From assembly GCA_040905685.1 (NCBI GenBank), contig JBBDRB010000113.1:7072-71071 (forward strand): DNA of 64,000 bases, given 5' to 3'. A model generated the notes under the pieces. It saw only the letters and a program-made list of their open reading frames with translations. It was not told the origin of the DNA and did no database searches. Shown piece after piece: positions 42,665 through 51,725 of the stretch (position 1 is its first letter; each line of letters opens with the position of its first letter). Both the position numbers and the translations under genes were made by a program. Origin of the DNA: JBBDMU01 sp040905685. GTDB lineage: Bacteria > Bacteroidota > Rhodothermia > Balneolales > Natronogracilivirgulaceae.

Positions 42665-43378
42665 TCACGTGTACAGAAAACGCATGAACTTTCGTTTGGC
42701 TATGGGGAATATGGTTTCATTGAATGGGAAATCCAGCTTTGTATGGACCAGATAGGTAGCCGGGTTGGGCAGGTCCTTATGATCGCTGATTAACTTAAGC
42801 TTGATGGAACTGGGAGGCTGATGAAGCGTATCCATGGGAACGGTCCGTATGTACCGGGTCTTCAGGGCCCGGTGGGCATCCTCTGAAGATGCATAAATGG
42901 AAACCTCATAGCGAAACAGGTTCAGACCGTTTTTGCTGTTATCAGGCACGAAAATGTATCCCTCTTCCAGATATCCAGGTATAATGCCTACTTTCTCGAC
43001 CTCCAGATGCTCATCTACAAATTCAAAAATGGCGACGCCCTCGTCAATGTGATTTTTTATTTGAGGAAGAGCCCAGTCAATCAACTCCAGGATACGATCC
43101 ACATTGGCTTCATCACGGAATATTTCTTCATAAATAAAATCCTGTTTTTCCCAGTTGATCTCTGTTAACTTTTGGGGGAAATCATCCTGCAGGGACTTGA
43201 TCCTGCCGCGCATTTCATTCAGGCTCCTGTACAAAAAGACAAGCTCTCCCAGTTGAGGATACAGCTGGTTCCGGGAGAAGCTACCCAGAGCCGTTTTCAA
43301 TGCATGAAGAATTTTATACTGCCTGATTTCAAAATCCTCGTTGATTCGGGTGAACATACCCAGACTCAAAGAACTCAC
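42665..43378 (-). CDS. Conserved-looking protein of unknown function (237 aa)
   Basis: A soluble protein without signal peptide or membrane helices. The N-terminal 110 residues are helical (FEIRQYKILHALKTALGSF, LGELVFLYRSLNEMRGRIK). The rest is mixed, with the motif EGYIFVPDNSKNGLNLFRYE and the terminal TKLDFPFNETIFPIAKRKFM. I do not recognise the family. It is the last gene of a minus-strand run after the AMP-forming ligase, with an 87-base gap that holds a perfect 13-bp palindrome (TTACATTATGTAA, 43408-43420). Confidence 0.7.
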   Translation of the reverse strand: MSSLSLGMFTRINEDFEIRQYKILHALKTALGSFSRNQLYPQLGELVFLYRSLNEMRGRIKSLQDDFPQKLTEINWEKQDFIYEEIFRDEANVDRILELIDWALPQIKNHIDEGVAIFEFVDEHLEVEKVGIIPGYLEEGYIFVPDNSKNGLNLFRYEVSIYASSEDAHRALKTRYIRTVPMDTLHQPPSSIKLKLISDHKDLPNPATYLVHTKLDFPFNETIFPIAKRKFMRFLYT

Positions 43379-43465
43379 GTTAACCTCCTTGTTTTGAAGA
43401 TCATATCTTACATTATGTAAACGTTGCCAATCAATTATTAGGTATACTGGGGCTGTCTGGGGGCA

Positions 43466-45127
43466 TCATTTCTTAAACTGCACTCCTTTCCATTCCCGGA
43501 ACCGGGCCGCTACCTTTAATCGCTGAAATTTACCGGTCGATGTCACGGGTATTTCATCGGCAAAAACAACGGCTTTGGGTGTCTTGTTGAAAGGAAGTTT
43601 TCCGGCGCAATAGTCCAGTATTTTTTGCCCGTCCGGTTTTATGCCGGTATTCAGCTTCACATAAGCGCCGACTTCCTCTCCGTACCAGTCATTTTCAAAC
43701 CCCACGGCAATACCGCAGTCCACGCCCGGTGCTGTGCAGATCACTTCATCGATTTCCAGTGGGGAGAGGTTGACCCCGCCGCGTATGATCAATTCCTTAA
43801 GCCGGCCGGTAATAAAGAAGAATGGACGGTTCTTTTTGTCTTTCCTGAAAAACCCTTCATCGCCGCTTCGAAACCAGCCAAAGGTAAAAGCCTTTTCACT
43901 GGCCTCTTCGTTGCCATAATATTCTTTCATTACGTTGACTCCGCGAATCACGATTTCGCCGCGTTTTCCTTCTCCAAGAGGGTTGCCGGAAAGGTCATGG
44001 ATCTGCATTTCATTGGCCGGGAGAGGAATTCCGATACTGGGATACCCATAGTCGCGCATCCAGTGTTTATGATCCTGCTCATCAAGGTCGAGCGGCAGAA
44101 AACAGGAATAGCAGGTGGTCTCGGAAAGCCCGTAACCATGGATGATCCTGATATGGAACCGGTCCTCAAATTGCCGGGCTACCTGTACGGTCAGCGGTCC
44201 GGCGCCACAGATGACATGAGACAAATCCGGGCAGGATGGGTTGGCTTTGCCTTTGTATTCATTATTCAGAAACTGCAGCAAAGTCGGTACCACGCTCACA
44301 ATCCCGACCCGTTCATCGCTGATGATCCTGAAAAAGCTGCGCGCCCGGAATTTCTGATTTAACACTACGGAACATCCCGCATAAAATGGTGTGACCAGGG
44401 TTACGACTGTTCCGTTTACATGATGGACCGGCAGCACGCACATCATGCGGGAGTGGCCGTTCAGGTCATGCCATCCGGAAATGCTCCGGGCATCTTCGAG
44501 CAAATTCTTCTGGCTGAGCAAAACCCCCTTGGGTTGGCCGGTGGTCCCTGAGGTATAGACAATGAGGGCATCGGACTCTGCGGGTAGGTCACCGGCCAGG
44601 TCGTCCAAAGGTCCTTTTCCATAAAAAGGTTCCAGACTCTCCCGGCATATGCACATCTGTATGTGTTTAAGGCTCTCGTCCGAATCCAGAATAGTCTGTA
44701 CTTGCTCCTGATAATCCACCCTTACAAATGCAAGTTTTACACCGGCATCTTTAAGGATATAGGCAATCCGCTCTTCGTCCTCTCCGGGATTGACGGGAAC
44801 GACAACCAGTCCGATAAGCCAGGCCGCAAAATACTGTACAGCGACATGCCAATGGTTATAAGAAACCGTTGCCATCCGGTCACCGTATTTCAGCCCCCGG
44901 CCTTTCAAAAAATGAGCAAGCCTTACCGCCTCCCTGTAAAAAGCTCGGTAAGAAAGCTCTACCCTGTTATCGTGAGCATTTATATATATCAGCCAGGTGT
45001 CATCGCTGCTGCCGCGCTCTGCCATAAGGGACTTAAGGGATGCGAAGGGCAAGGCGGGCAATACCTGACAGCTGCCCAGGCTCCGGGCATTTGCAACTTT
45101 TTTTTGTAATTCGATCGACCAGGCCAT
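43466..45127 (-). CDS. AMP-forming acyl-CoA ligase (adenylate-forming superfamily)
   Basis: 553 aa. The P-loop motif is DALIVYTSGTTGQPKGVLLS, the Y/F-G-x-S/T-E motif IIHGYGLSETTCYSCF, and the hinge and C-terminal lysine region GRLKELIIRGGVNLSPLEID with FNKTPKAVVFADEIPVTSTG before GKFQRLKVA. It activates a carboxylic acid to acyl-AMP and then CoA thioester. The substrate pocket is not predictable here; fatty, aromatic and other organic acids are all possible. It follows the Nramp-like gene on the same strand after 88 bases that contain a nested inverted repeat. Confidence 0.9.
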   Translation of the reverse strand: MAWSIELQKKVANARSLGSCQVLPALPFASLKSLMAERGSSDDTWLIYINAHDNRVELSYRAFYREAVRLAHFLKGRGLKYGDRMATVSYNHWHVAVQYFAAWLIGLVVVPVNPGEDEERIAYILKDAGVKLAFVRVDYQEQVQTILDSDESLKHIQMCICRESLEPFYGKGPLDDLAGDLPAESDALIVYTSGTTGQPKGVLLSQKNLLEDARSISGWHDLNGHSRMMCVLPVHHVNGTVVTLVTPFYAGCSVVLNQKFRARSFFRIISDERVGIVSVVPTLLQFLNNEYKGKANPSCPDLSHVICGAGPLTVQVARQFEDRFHIRIIHGYGLSETTCYSCFLPLDLDEQDHKHWMRDYGYPSIGIPLPANEMQIHDLSGNPLGEGKRGEIVIRGVNVMKEYYGNEEASEKAFTFGWFRSGDEGFFRKDKKNRPFFFITGRLKELIIRGGVNLSPLEIDEVICTAPGVDCGIAVGFENDWYGEEVGAYVKLNTGIKPDGQKILDYCAGKLPFNKTPKAVVFADEIPVTSTGKFQRLKVAARFREWKGVQFKK

Positions 45128-45140
45128 AGATATAAAATAC

Positions 45141-45183
45141 TCCGGATACAGTCATATTCAACTACAATATGATATGCACCGGA
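45141..45183. promoter_or_regulatory. Nested inverted repeat between Nramp-like and ligase genes
   Basis: TCCGG (45141-45145) and CCGGA (45179-45183) flank an inner inverted repeat CATATT (45153-45158) and AATATG (45166-45171), all around one centre. It could be an operator for the ligase gene or an RNA hairpin. The CCGG-flanked, AT-armed design resembles the larger palindrome at 48359-48407 in the same locus. Confidence 0.35.
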
Positions 45184-45215
45184 ATATGTTAATCTGCCTG
45201 ATATCTGCGCCTGTA

Positions 45216-46925
45216 TTATATAGAGATCTCTTCGGTGTTCTTTTTTCTCTTTTTCAGCCATTCAGCTACGCCCACAGCGACCAGAAACACGATAAGGACA
45301 CTGAGGCCCGGCGTGCCTCCCCGGGTCCATAGCATGTACAGACTGGCTGCGGAAATGAGCGTGACCGACAGGATCATCAGTGTATTCCAGATCACCCGGC
45401 TACGGCCTCTGGGCATATGTTCTCCAAGCAGGGTTTTGTTGTTCATCATCAGCATGAACGTCACATAGGCGATGGGCAGCAAAAGAAGCGTGATCACCGA
45501 GGTGGGGATGGCCAGCCAGAACAAGGCCTGACTCCAGAAAAACGGTCCCAGGACCCCCAGACCCGGGATTAAGGCCCCTATCCGGAACACCCATTTGTTA
45601 TCGGGTTTGTTAAAGACCTCACAGGCCACAAATCCGGATATGATCATCATCAGGGTGATGCTGGAAAGGGCCATGCCCAGTACGCCGATCCCAAATACAA
45701 AATGGCCGAACACGCTTCCCAGCAACGGCTCCAGGGTAAAGGACAGGTCAAAGGCGTCGCGGGTGATCAGCGTGGCGGCCATGACATGATCTTCCCTTGC
45801 CATCTCCCCGATCCGGCCGGCTATTTGCTGATCGCTGAGATTGGCTGCGCCGTTTTCGTACAGGACACGCCCTTCCATCAGGCCGTTATATTCGTTCACC
45901 TGGCTGGCGGCCGGTTCCCAGTCGGAGGAAAACTCTTCGATAATGCCCGGCTGGGGGACGGTATGAAACTGACTGGCAGCGGCGATCATCACACAGCTGG
46001 TGGCCAGCATGAACGGGAGCAGCATGCCCACGCCGAGATCGAACTTCATCAGGCCCTGATATTCCGAGCCCCACTTCCGGCGCAGCATAGAATAGGCAAA
46101 CAGAAAGGTCATATTAATGCCCACGGCACTGGAAAGGGCCGCGGCCATGACATCCTGCTGACGATTCACAATAATATCGGTCCAATAGCCCCGTGAGGCT
46201 TCGGAAAGGCCTTCCAATAAGGGAATAAACCCGTCGGCCGGACGAAAGATCAGCGCGGGGTTGGGAAGGAAGCCTTTGCCCAATACCGCCCAGTCGATGG
46301 AGCCGGTAACAAAGGTCAGCCGGACGACCACTCCCACAAAACACAGAACAATAACGGCGACCACTGACTTAAGGATCCATTCGTAGACCCGCACGCCCGT
46401 TCTTCCACGGTCGTAGTTCCAGCTGATGCCCAGGGTGACGGCCAGGATAACGGCCGCTATGAGGATCATCCCCGTTACGCCGCCCAGGGAACCGTCAGTG
46501 CCAAAGGTGGCCGGCATCAGATTCTGCTGCATGACACTGGTGGCGAGGGAAAACTGGGGCAGGGCCCACACCACGCTGGCGAGCAGGGAGGCCAGGGCCC
46601 ATCCCCATCCCAGGACCGGGTTAACGTGACGGTTGATCAGATGAAAGGGCCTTTCATTGGTGACCAGGGTTATGTAGCCCAGGGCGCTGAGCATGACAAT
46701 ACCCAGCAGCATGGCGATCGGCTGCAGCCATAACATGCTGTATCCGGCCAATACGCCCAGATACAGACTGCTGGCCAGGGAGCCTCCCCCCAGGGATAAA
46801 GCGCTTTGCAAAAAACCGGGACCGGAGAGCTTGAGGTAGGCCCTGGTCCGGACCGGCAGGCTTTTATCCTGAACTGCCCTTAATAGCTCGGATTCTTCGT
46901 TGCGTTGTTCGTCGTCATCGCTCAT
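45216..46925 (-). CDS. Nramp-fold transporter lacking canonical metal-site motifs
   Basis: 569 aa with about 11-12 membrane helices. The N-terminal LKLSGPGFLQSALSLGGGSL aligns with the Nramp helix 1, where metal transporters have a DPGN motif; here that is LGGGS. Helix 6, where the MPH motif is expected, reads GINMTFLFAYSML. A large soluble loop (about residues 320-390) includes QVNEYNGLMEGRVLYENGAA. The upstream neighbour is an enolase-superfamily enzyme, 42 bases away. It is thus probably a transporter of an organic solute or of a different cation; the name 'Nramp' covers the fold only. Confidence 0.8.
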   Translation of the reverse strand: MSDDDEQRNEESELLRAVQDKSLPVRTRAYLKLSGPGFLQSALSLGGGSLASSLYLGVLAGYSMLWLQPIAMLLGIVMLSALGYITLVTNERPFHLINRHVNPVLGWGWALASLLASVVWALPQFSLATSVMQQNLMPATFGTDGSLGGVTGMILIAAVILAVTLGISWNYDRGRTGVRVYEWILKSVVAVIVLCFVGVVVRLTFVTGSIDWAVLGKGFLPNPALIFRPADGFIPLLEGLSEASRGYWTDIIVNRQQDVMAAALSSAVGINMTFLFAYSMLRRKWGSEYQGLMKFDLGVGMLLPFMLATSCVMIAAASQFHTVPQPGIIEEFSSDWEPAASQVNEYNGLMEGRVLYENGAANLSDQQIAGRIGEMAREDHVMAATLITRDAFDLSFTLEPLLGSVFGHFVFGIGVLGMALSSITLMMIISGFVACEVFNKPDNKWVFRIGALIPGLGVLGPFFWSQALFWLAIPTSVITLLLLPIAYVTFMLMMNNKTLLGEHMPRGRSRVIWNTLMILSVTLISAASLYMLWTRGGTPGLSVLIVFLVAVGVAEWLKKRKKNTEEISI

Positions 46926-46967
46926 AAAAATATATTCCTGTTAGATTAGGGTTGTTGTCATTAGATA

Positions 46968-48266
46968 TTAAGAAGTTGGCTCCATATTCAGTATGGATCT
47001 GTAGTGCGGGGATTCTTCCAATATCCCCCCGCTGCAGTCGTAAAAATCATCGTCCAGATGAAATACGCCCTCCTGGGAATCGATCCATGGTGACCCGGCC
47101 CTGGGGTGATAACTTTTCATCGTTTCCCACCGCTTGTAATTCTGGTGACCGTTGGTCTCCAGCAAACCGACATCGAAGCCGGGAACCGGACCAAGCCGGG
47201 CGGCAACGTTTTTATTCCAGTCCACCAGGACCGGATTGACCGTCAGGTCCGCACAAAAACAGGGAATGTCATGGCGGTGGGCAGTAAGGGCCATTTTCAT
47301 GGTCATGCTCAGAGTCTTGGCGGCGGCTTTGAGGGCTATGGCCCCATAGCCCATCTGTATGCGCTCCCCGACGTTTTCGGCCGTATGGGCGCTCTCGTCG
47401 GCGGCCACCAGTACGCCCAGGTCACCGACATCCATTGTATATTCTTCGGGAAATGGCTCCTCCAGGATGTAGACCTGGTCAAAAGCCCCGATCTTCTTTG
47501 CATGGTCCAACAGCCGGGACAGGGTATCCTTGCTTTCATAGCGGCCGTTGGGATCAAAATAATACGGAAGCTTGCCATCTTTAGTGTGGCTGACCCGGAT
47601 GTGGCCTACCGCCTTGTGGACCTGTTCAATCCGGGCTTTATCCTGTTCCAGCATTTCCTGCTGACTGCCCGGGGAACCCAGCTTGAACTTGAGGATGATA
47701 TACCCGTCCACTTCCACCAGCTTTTGCACCTCGTCCAGGGGCATGCCATACGAAGCAATGGGAATGCTGGCCACTTTATCGTGGCGGTGGGTAAAGGCCG
47801 GCCGGTACACGGCGGGGATGAGATCATCAAAGCCACTCAGCCCGTTCTCTCGGGCATAGACCATCCAGGCGGCATTGTCTACGGCCACCATGGCATTGAG
47901 AACAAAGGTCTTGTTCAACCCGGGCTGGCCGGTAATTTTTTGACCATAGGCGTATACCTCGTCAAAGATCTGCTCCTGCAGGTCGATGGGGGTATCGAAC
48001 GAGCGTCCCCTGGCCTGCCGCAGGGCAAAGGCGGTAATGGCAAACATCAGGCAATTGCCTTCGGCTTCCGCCGTGGAAGTAAAAACTCTCCGGTCGGACC
48101 ACAGCACATTCTGCGTGCCCAGGCCCATGCCCTGTACACCGCCAGACGACTCCATCCGGGCGGCTACCTGCCAGATGCTGTTCATATACCCTCCTTTCAG
48201 GCCAAAAGGCCGGATCAGCGGTTCACGCTCGAATTGACATTCGGTATCGGAGATCTGTATAGGCAT
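46968..48266 (-). CDS. Enolase-superfamily (mandelate racemase/muconate lactonizing-like) enzyme
   Basis: 432 aa. The KxK-type catalytic motif is in YIILKFKLGSPGSQ. Metal-ligand candidates are Asp in YYFDPNGRYES, Glu in VYILEEPFPEE, and Asp/Glu in VLVAADESAHTAENV, followed by a Lys in YGAIALKAAAKTLS. These fit the muconate-lactonizing / dipeptide-epimerase side of the superfamily more than sugar-acid dehydratases, but the N-terminal capping region (WQVAARMESSGGVQGMGLG) is unusual. Substrate unknown. It leads the minus-strand set with the Nramp-fold protein and ligase. Confidence 0.82.
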   Translation of the reverse strand: MPIQISDTECQFEREPLIRPFGLKGGYMNSIWQVAARMESSGGVQGMGLGTQNVLWSDRRVFTSTAEAEGNCLMFAITAFALRQARGRSFDTPIDLQEQIFDEVYAYGQKITGQPGLNKTFVLNAMVAVDNAAWMVYARENGLSGFDDLIPAVYRPAFTHRHDKVASIPIASYGMPLDEVQKLVEVDGYIILKFKLGSPGSQQEMLEQDKARIEQVHKAVGHIRVSHTKDGKLPYYFDPNGRYESKDTLSRLLDHAKKIGAFDQVYILEEPFPEEYTMDVGDLGVLVAADESAHTAENVGERIQMGYGAIALKAAAKTLSMTMKMALTAHRHDIPCFCADLTVNPVLVDWNKNVAARLGPVPGFDVGLLETNGHQNYKRWETMKSYHPRAGSPWIDSQEGVFHLDDDFYDCSGGILEESPHYRSILNMEPTS

Positions 48267-48358
48267 ATAAAGACGACTCGTCCTGGTATATTTTTATCGT
48301 TCGATTAAAGTGTTAGGAAATAATAAAATAAATGGGAGTAAGTCAACCTGTTTTCTGT

Positions 48359-48407
48359 CCGGGTAAATATTCTTATATGTACGGCAGAACATAAGAATAT
48401 TGACCGG
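48359..48407. promoter_or_regulatory. Large palindrome in divergent promoter region
   Basis: AATATTCTTAT (48366-48376) and ATAAGAATATT (48391-48401) are perfect inverted 11-mers around a 14-base centre, flanked on both sides by CCGG (48359-48362 and 48404-48407). The element lies in the non-coding 234 bases between the divergent enolase-type gene and the propeller-cytochrome gene. This is a good place for an operator serving both. Confidence 0.5.
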
Positions 48408-48533
48408 ATGGGTAAGGTTATAAATATGCTTTTTTGGACTTTTGATTAGAAAAGTTGTAAAATCAATGACCCTAACCGAAACATATATTATAATATAGTT
48501 ATGCATCATATTTATACCGGAATTAACAAAATC

Positions 48534-51035
48534 ATGGATATCTGCTTGTATATTCTTATCCCTGTCGCTTTAATAACCGGTGCATGCAGCAGCAATGAAG
48601 AACCCTGGCCTCCGGGCTTGCAAACGGTGCCGGATCAGTCTCCGATCCTGACGCCTGAAGAAGCTCTGCAGTCGTTTTACCTCCCGCCGGGTTATGATAT
48701 AGAACTGGTAGTCAGCGAGCCTATGGTGGAGGATCCCATTGCTATAGATTTTGATGCAGACGGCAGAATGTGGGTCGCGGAGATGAGAGGCTATATGCCG
48801 GATGCAAATGCCGAAGGCGAGAAGGAACCCGTTGGCAAGATTGTAGTTCTGGAAGATACTTCCGGTGACGGCCGCATGGATAAGCGGACCGTATATATGG
48901 ATAACCTCATCCTTCCCCGCTCCCTTAAAGTGCTTGACCAGGGTGTACTGGTGGCCGCTCCCCCCTATCTTTGGATGACAAAAGATACCACCGGCAATCT
49001 GCAGGCCGATATTGTTGAAGTGGTCAGGGATGATTATGGAGACCCGGATACCAATCCCGAGCACAATTCCAACGGTTTAATGTGGGGGATGGATAACTGG
49101 ATACACAATACCGGCTATTCCGGTCGATTCCGGATGGACAGCGGCCGGTTGCAGTATGAGGCCTCACCCAGCCTTGGACAATGGGGCATAACCATGGATG
49201 ATTACGGCCGCGTTTATCGCAACAGCAACTCCAATCCCCTGGCAGTTGATTACATCCCTCCTCATTATACCATTCGCAATAAAAATCTAAATCGCAGGCG
49301 TGGCGTTTACCAGGCCATCTATGAGAGCCGGGCCGTTTGGCCCATCCGGCCGAATACGGGTATAAACCGGGGATACCAGAAAAACCAGTTGCGCGAAGAT
49401 AATACCCTGGCAAACTATACCGCGGCCAGCGCTCTTGCCGTCTACCGGGGCCACAGCCTCCCTGAAGAGCTCCGTGGCAATGTATTCGTTCCTGAACCGG
49501 CCGCTAACCTGGTACAGCGTTACGTGCTGAAGGAAAACGAGGATGGCTCACTGACCGGCCGCAATGCCTATGAAGACCTGAAAGCCGATTTTTTGACCTC
49601 CACCGATGAACGGTTCCGCCCGGTTAACATTTATACGGCACCAGACGGATCCCTGTATATCATCGATATGTACCGGGGCATACTCCAGCACCGGTATTAT
49701 CTTACCGACTATCTTAAAAACGAGATCAATCAGCGGGGACTGGAAGCTCCCATCGGGTTGGGAAGGATTTACCGGATCGTGCATAAATCCGGCCAGTCGT
49801 ATGACCAGCCCAACCTATCGGAAAAAACTCCGAATGAACTTGTAGAAATTCTGAAACATCCAAATGGCTGGTGGCGTGATACTGCCCAGCGCATACTGGT
49901 AGAGCGCAAGGAAATTACGATAGCACCTGAACTCCGGAGCCTGGCCGTACAGGGCCAGGACGATTACATGCGCCTGCATGCCTTATGGACCCTGGAGGGG
50001 CTTAATGAAACAGATCCGGATATAATTAAACAGGCCCTTTCCGACCCCTCCCCCCATCTGCGTGCGGCCGCCATCCGGATTGCTGAATCCCTGTTGTCCC
50101 GCAGCGAAATAAGAAGCGCCGTCCTGGGATTACTTGACGATGATCACCCTGTAGTCCGGCGGCAGCTTGCCGCTACCGTGGGGGAGTTTCCTTCATCCGG
50201 GCGGGAAGATGCCCTCCTGGAGGTTGTTGAACGCCATAGTCACGACCCTATCGTCGTAAGTCTCGTCGTGAGTGCCTTGTCCGGTCAGGAATTTGATTTT
50301 TTAAACCGGTTCCTGGATAAAACTTACCACAGCCAAACCATAACCGGAGAATCCGATGTTGTAGAAACCTTGGCGGTAACGCTTCTTCGTTCTGAAAACA
50401 ATGTCCAGATCCGGACTATGCTCAACTGGATCGGCGATGAAGCCAGACCGAAATGGCAACAGATGGCATTGCTTGGCGGACTCGAGGATGTTGTTCCCAG
50501 GCCCTCGCCGACCAGCGTCCGCTGGCTTGAGCTGGATCATAAACCTGAGATCCTGCTGGCCGTTGCAGAGTCTGGCGAAAATGAGGTAAGTCAAAAGGCT
50601 AAAAAAGTGGCTGACAGGCTCGGCTGGCCGGGTAAACCAAGACCTGAAATGCCCTCTGTAGTTCCACTGACGGCCGAACAGCAGGAGAGATTTGACCGGG
50701 GAAGTGACTTATTCGGATCAACCTGCGGGGCCTGTCACGGACCGGATGGCCGGGGCACCGATGGCATGGCACCCTCCCTGGTCGATTCTGACTGGGTCCT
50801 TGGCCGGCGGGACAGGCTGCTGCGCATCCTGCTGCACGGCTTTGACGGTGATATGCTGATGCCGCCTGCCAACTATCTTTCCGATGATGAGTTAGCCGCC
50901 ATAACCACCTATATCCGGCGCAGCTGGGGGCATGATGCCGATCCCATCAGCCCGGCTAACGTATTTGAGATCCGGGGGGTGACTACCGGCCGTGCCGAAC
51001 CCTGGACAGCCGATGAATTGAATGCCATACGGTGA
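48534..51035 (+). CDS. Lipoprotein with PQQ-dehydrogenase-like beta-propeller, HEAT repeats and cytochrome c domain
   Basis: 833 aa. Lipoprotein signal (CLYILIPVALITGAC). Residues about 40-410 form a propeller-type domain of the kind seen in planctomycete 'membrane-bound dehydrogenase' proteins (AIDFDADGRMWVAEMRGY, APDGSLYIIDMYRGILQHRY). Next come HEAT-like repeats (LRAAAIRIAESLL, VVRRQLAATVGEF). A C-terminal class I cytochrome c domain binds haem through CGACHG, with distal Met in MLMPPANYLSDDELAAI. It probably oxidises a substrate in the periplasm and passes electrons to the respiratory chain. ATG 48501 is an alternative start. Divergent from the enolase-type gene. Confidence 0.82.
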   Translation: MDICLYILIPVALITGACSSNEEPWPPGLQTVPDQSPILTPEEALQSFYLPPGYDIELVVSEPMVEDPIAIDFDADGRMWVAEMRGYMPDANAEGEKEPVGKIVVLEDTSGDGRMDKRTVYMDNLILPRSLKVLDQGVLVAAPPYLWMTKDTTGNLQADIVEVVRDDYGDPDTNPEHNSNGLMWGMDNWIHNTGYSGRFRMDSGRLQYEASPSLGQWGITMDDYGRVYRNSNSNPLAVDYIPPHYTIRNKNLNRRRGVYQAIYESRAVWPIRPNTGINRGYQKNQLREDNTLANYTAASALAVYRGHSLPEELRGNVFVPEPAANLVQRYVLKENEDGSLTGRNAYEDLKADFLTSTDERFRPVNIYTAPDGSLYIIDMYRGILQHRYYLTDYLKNEINQRGLEAPIGLGRIYRIVHKSGQSYDQPNLSEKTPNELVEILKHPNGWWRDTAQRILVERKEITIAPELRSLAVQGQDDYMRLHALWTLEGLNETDPDIIKQALSDPSPHLRAAAIRIAESLLSRSEIRSAVLGLLDDDHPVVRRQLAATVGEFPSSGREDALLEVVERHSHDPIVVSLVVSALSGQEFDFLNRFLDKTYHSQTITGESDVVETLAVTLLRSENNVQIRTMLNWIGDEARPKWQQMALLGGLEDVVPRPSPTSVRWLELDHKPEILLAVAESGENEVSQKAKKVADRLGWPGKPRPEMPSVVPLTAEQQERFDRGSDLFGSTCGACHGPDGRGTDGMAPSLVDSDWVLGRRDRLLRILLHGFDGDMLMPPANYLSDDELAAITTYIRRSWGHDADPISPANVFEIRGVTTGRAEPWTADELNAIR

Positions 51036-51062
51036 CCGGGGGAAAGGAAGGACGGGAATCAG

Positions 51063-51701
51063 CTAGCGGACACCCAGAAACTTATGGGTCTGCAGGCTGA
51101 TGGCCCATTCCGGGTTATCCTTGACATATTTGACGATCAGGCCAACCGATTCAGGAGTATCCCATTCCGGCTGCAGCAGCAGGGTTGTATGCCCGGGACA
51201 TTTCCGGGCATTTTCTTCCGCCCATGCGATGTCTTTGTTGGTGAGCACTACAACCTTGAGTTCATCGACATAAGGGTAAACTTCCGACAGGGGCTTCTTA
51301 AACCGTTTAGGCGAAAGCGTGATCCAGTCCAGGGAGCCGCTTAGCGGTGATGACCCGCTGGTTTCAATATGTATTTTAAGTTTTTGCCGGCGCAGGGCTT
51401 CGCAAAGCGGACGCAGATCATGAAGCAACGGTTCCCCGCCGGTGATCACAACAAACGGCGCCCGGCTGTCGACAGCACTCCGGACCAGGGTTTCCACATC
51501 CACTTCCGGGTGACGGCCTGCATCCCAGCTATCTTTAACATCACACCACCAGCATTGCACATCACAGCCGGCAAGGCGTATGAAATAAGACGGTTTCCCG
51601 GCATGAGCACCTTCCCCCTGTATGGTGTAAAAATGTTCCATAACCGGATAGCGTACTTCCTGTACAGGCTTATCGATCTCCTTCTCTATAGACTTAAACA
51701 T
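51063..51701 (-). CDS. queE: 7-carboxy-7-deazaguanine synthase (radical SAM)
   Basis: 212 aa. Radical-SAM enzyme of the queuosine pathway that converts 6-carboxytetrahydropterin to 7-carboxy-7-deazaguanine. The N-terminal YTIQGEGAHAGKPSYFIRLA and the cluster motif CDVQCWWCD (CxxxCxxC) are diagnostic, followed by VITGGEPLLHDLRPL. SGSLDWITLSPKRFKKPL is the typical middle segment. It is the last gene of a minus operon, 24 bases after a DUF2520 gene. Other que genes are not in the window. Confidence 0.94.
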   Translation of the reverse strand: MFKSIEKEIDKPVQEVRYPVMEHFYTIQGEGAHAGKPSYFIRLAGCDVQCWWCDVKDSWDAGRHPEVDVETLVRSAVDSRAPFVVITGGEPLLHDLRPLCEALRRQKLKIHIETSGSSPLSGSLDWITLSPKRFKKPLSEVYPYVDELKVVVLTNKDIAWAEENARKCPGHTTLLLQPEWDTPESVGLIVKYVKDNPEWAISLQTHKFLGVR

Positions 51702-51725
51702 ATTGTAAATTAAGCATTAATCAGG

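Noticed and set aside
47106..48308. A 400-codon open frame on + opposite the enolase-superfamily gene
   Set aside because: Antisense to an ORF with intact enolase-family motifs; composition and lack of homologous motifs indicate a shadow.
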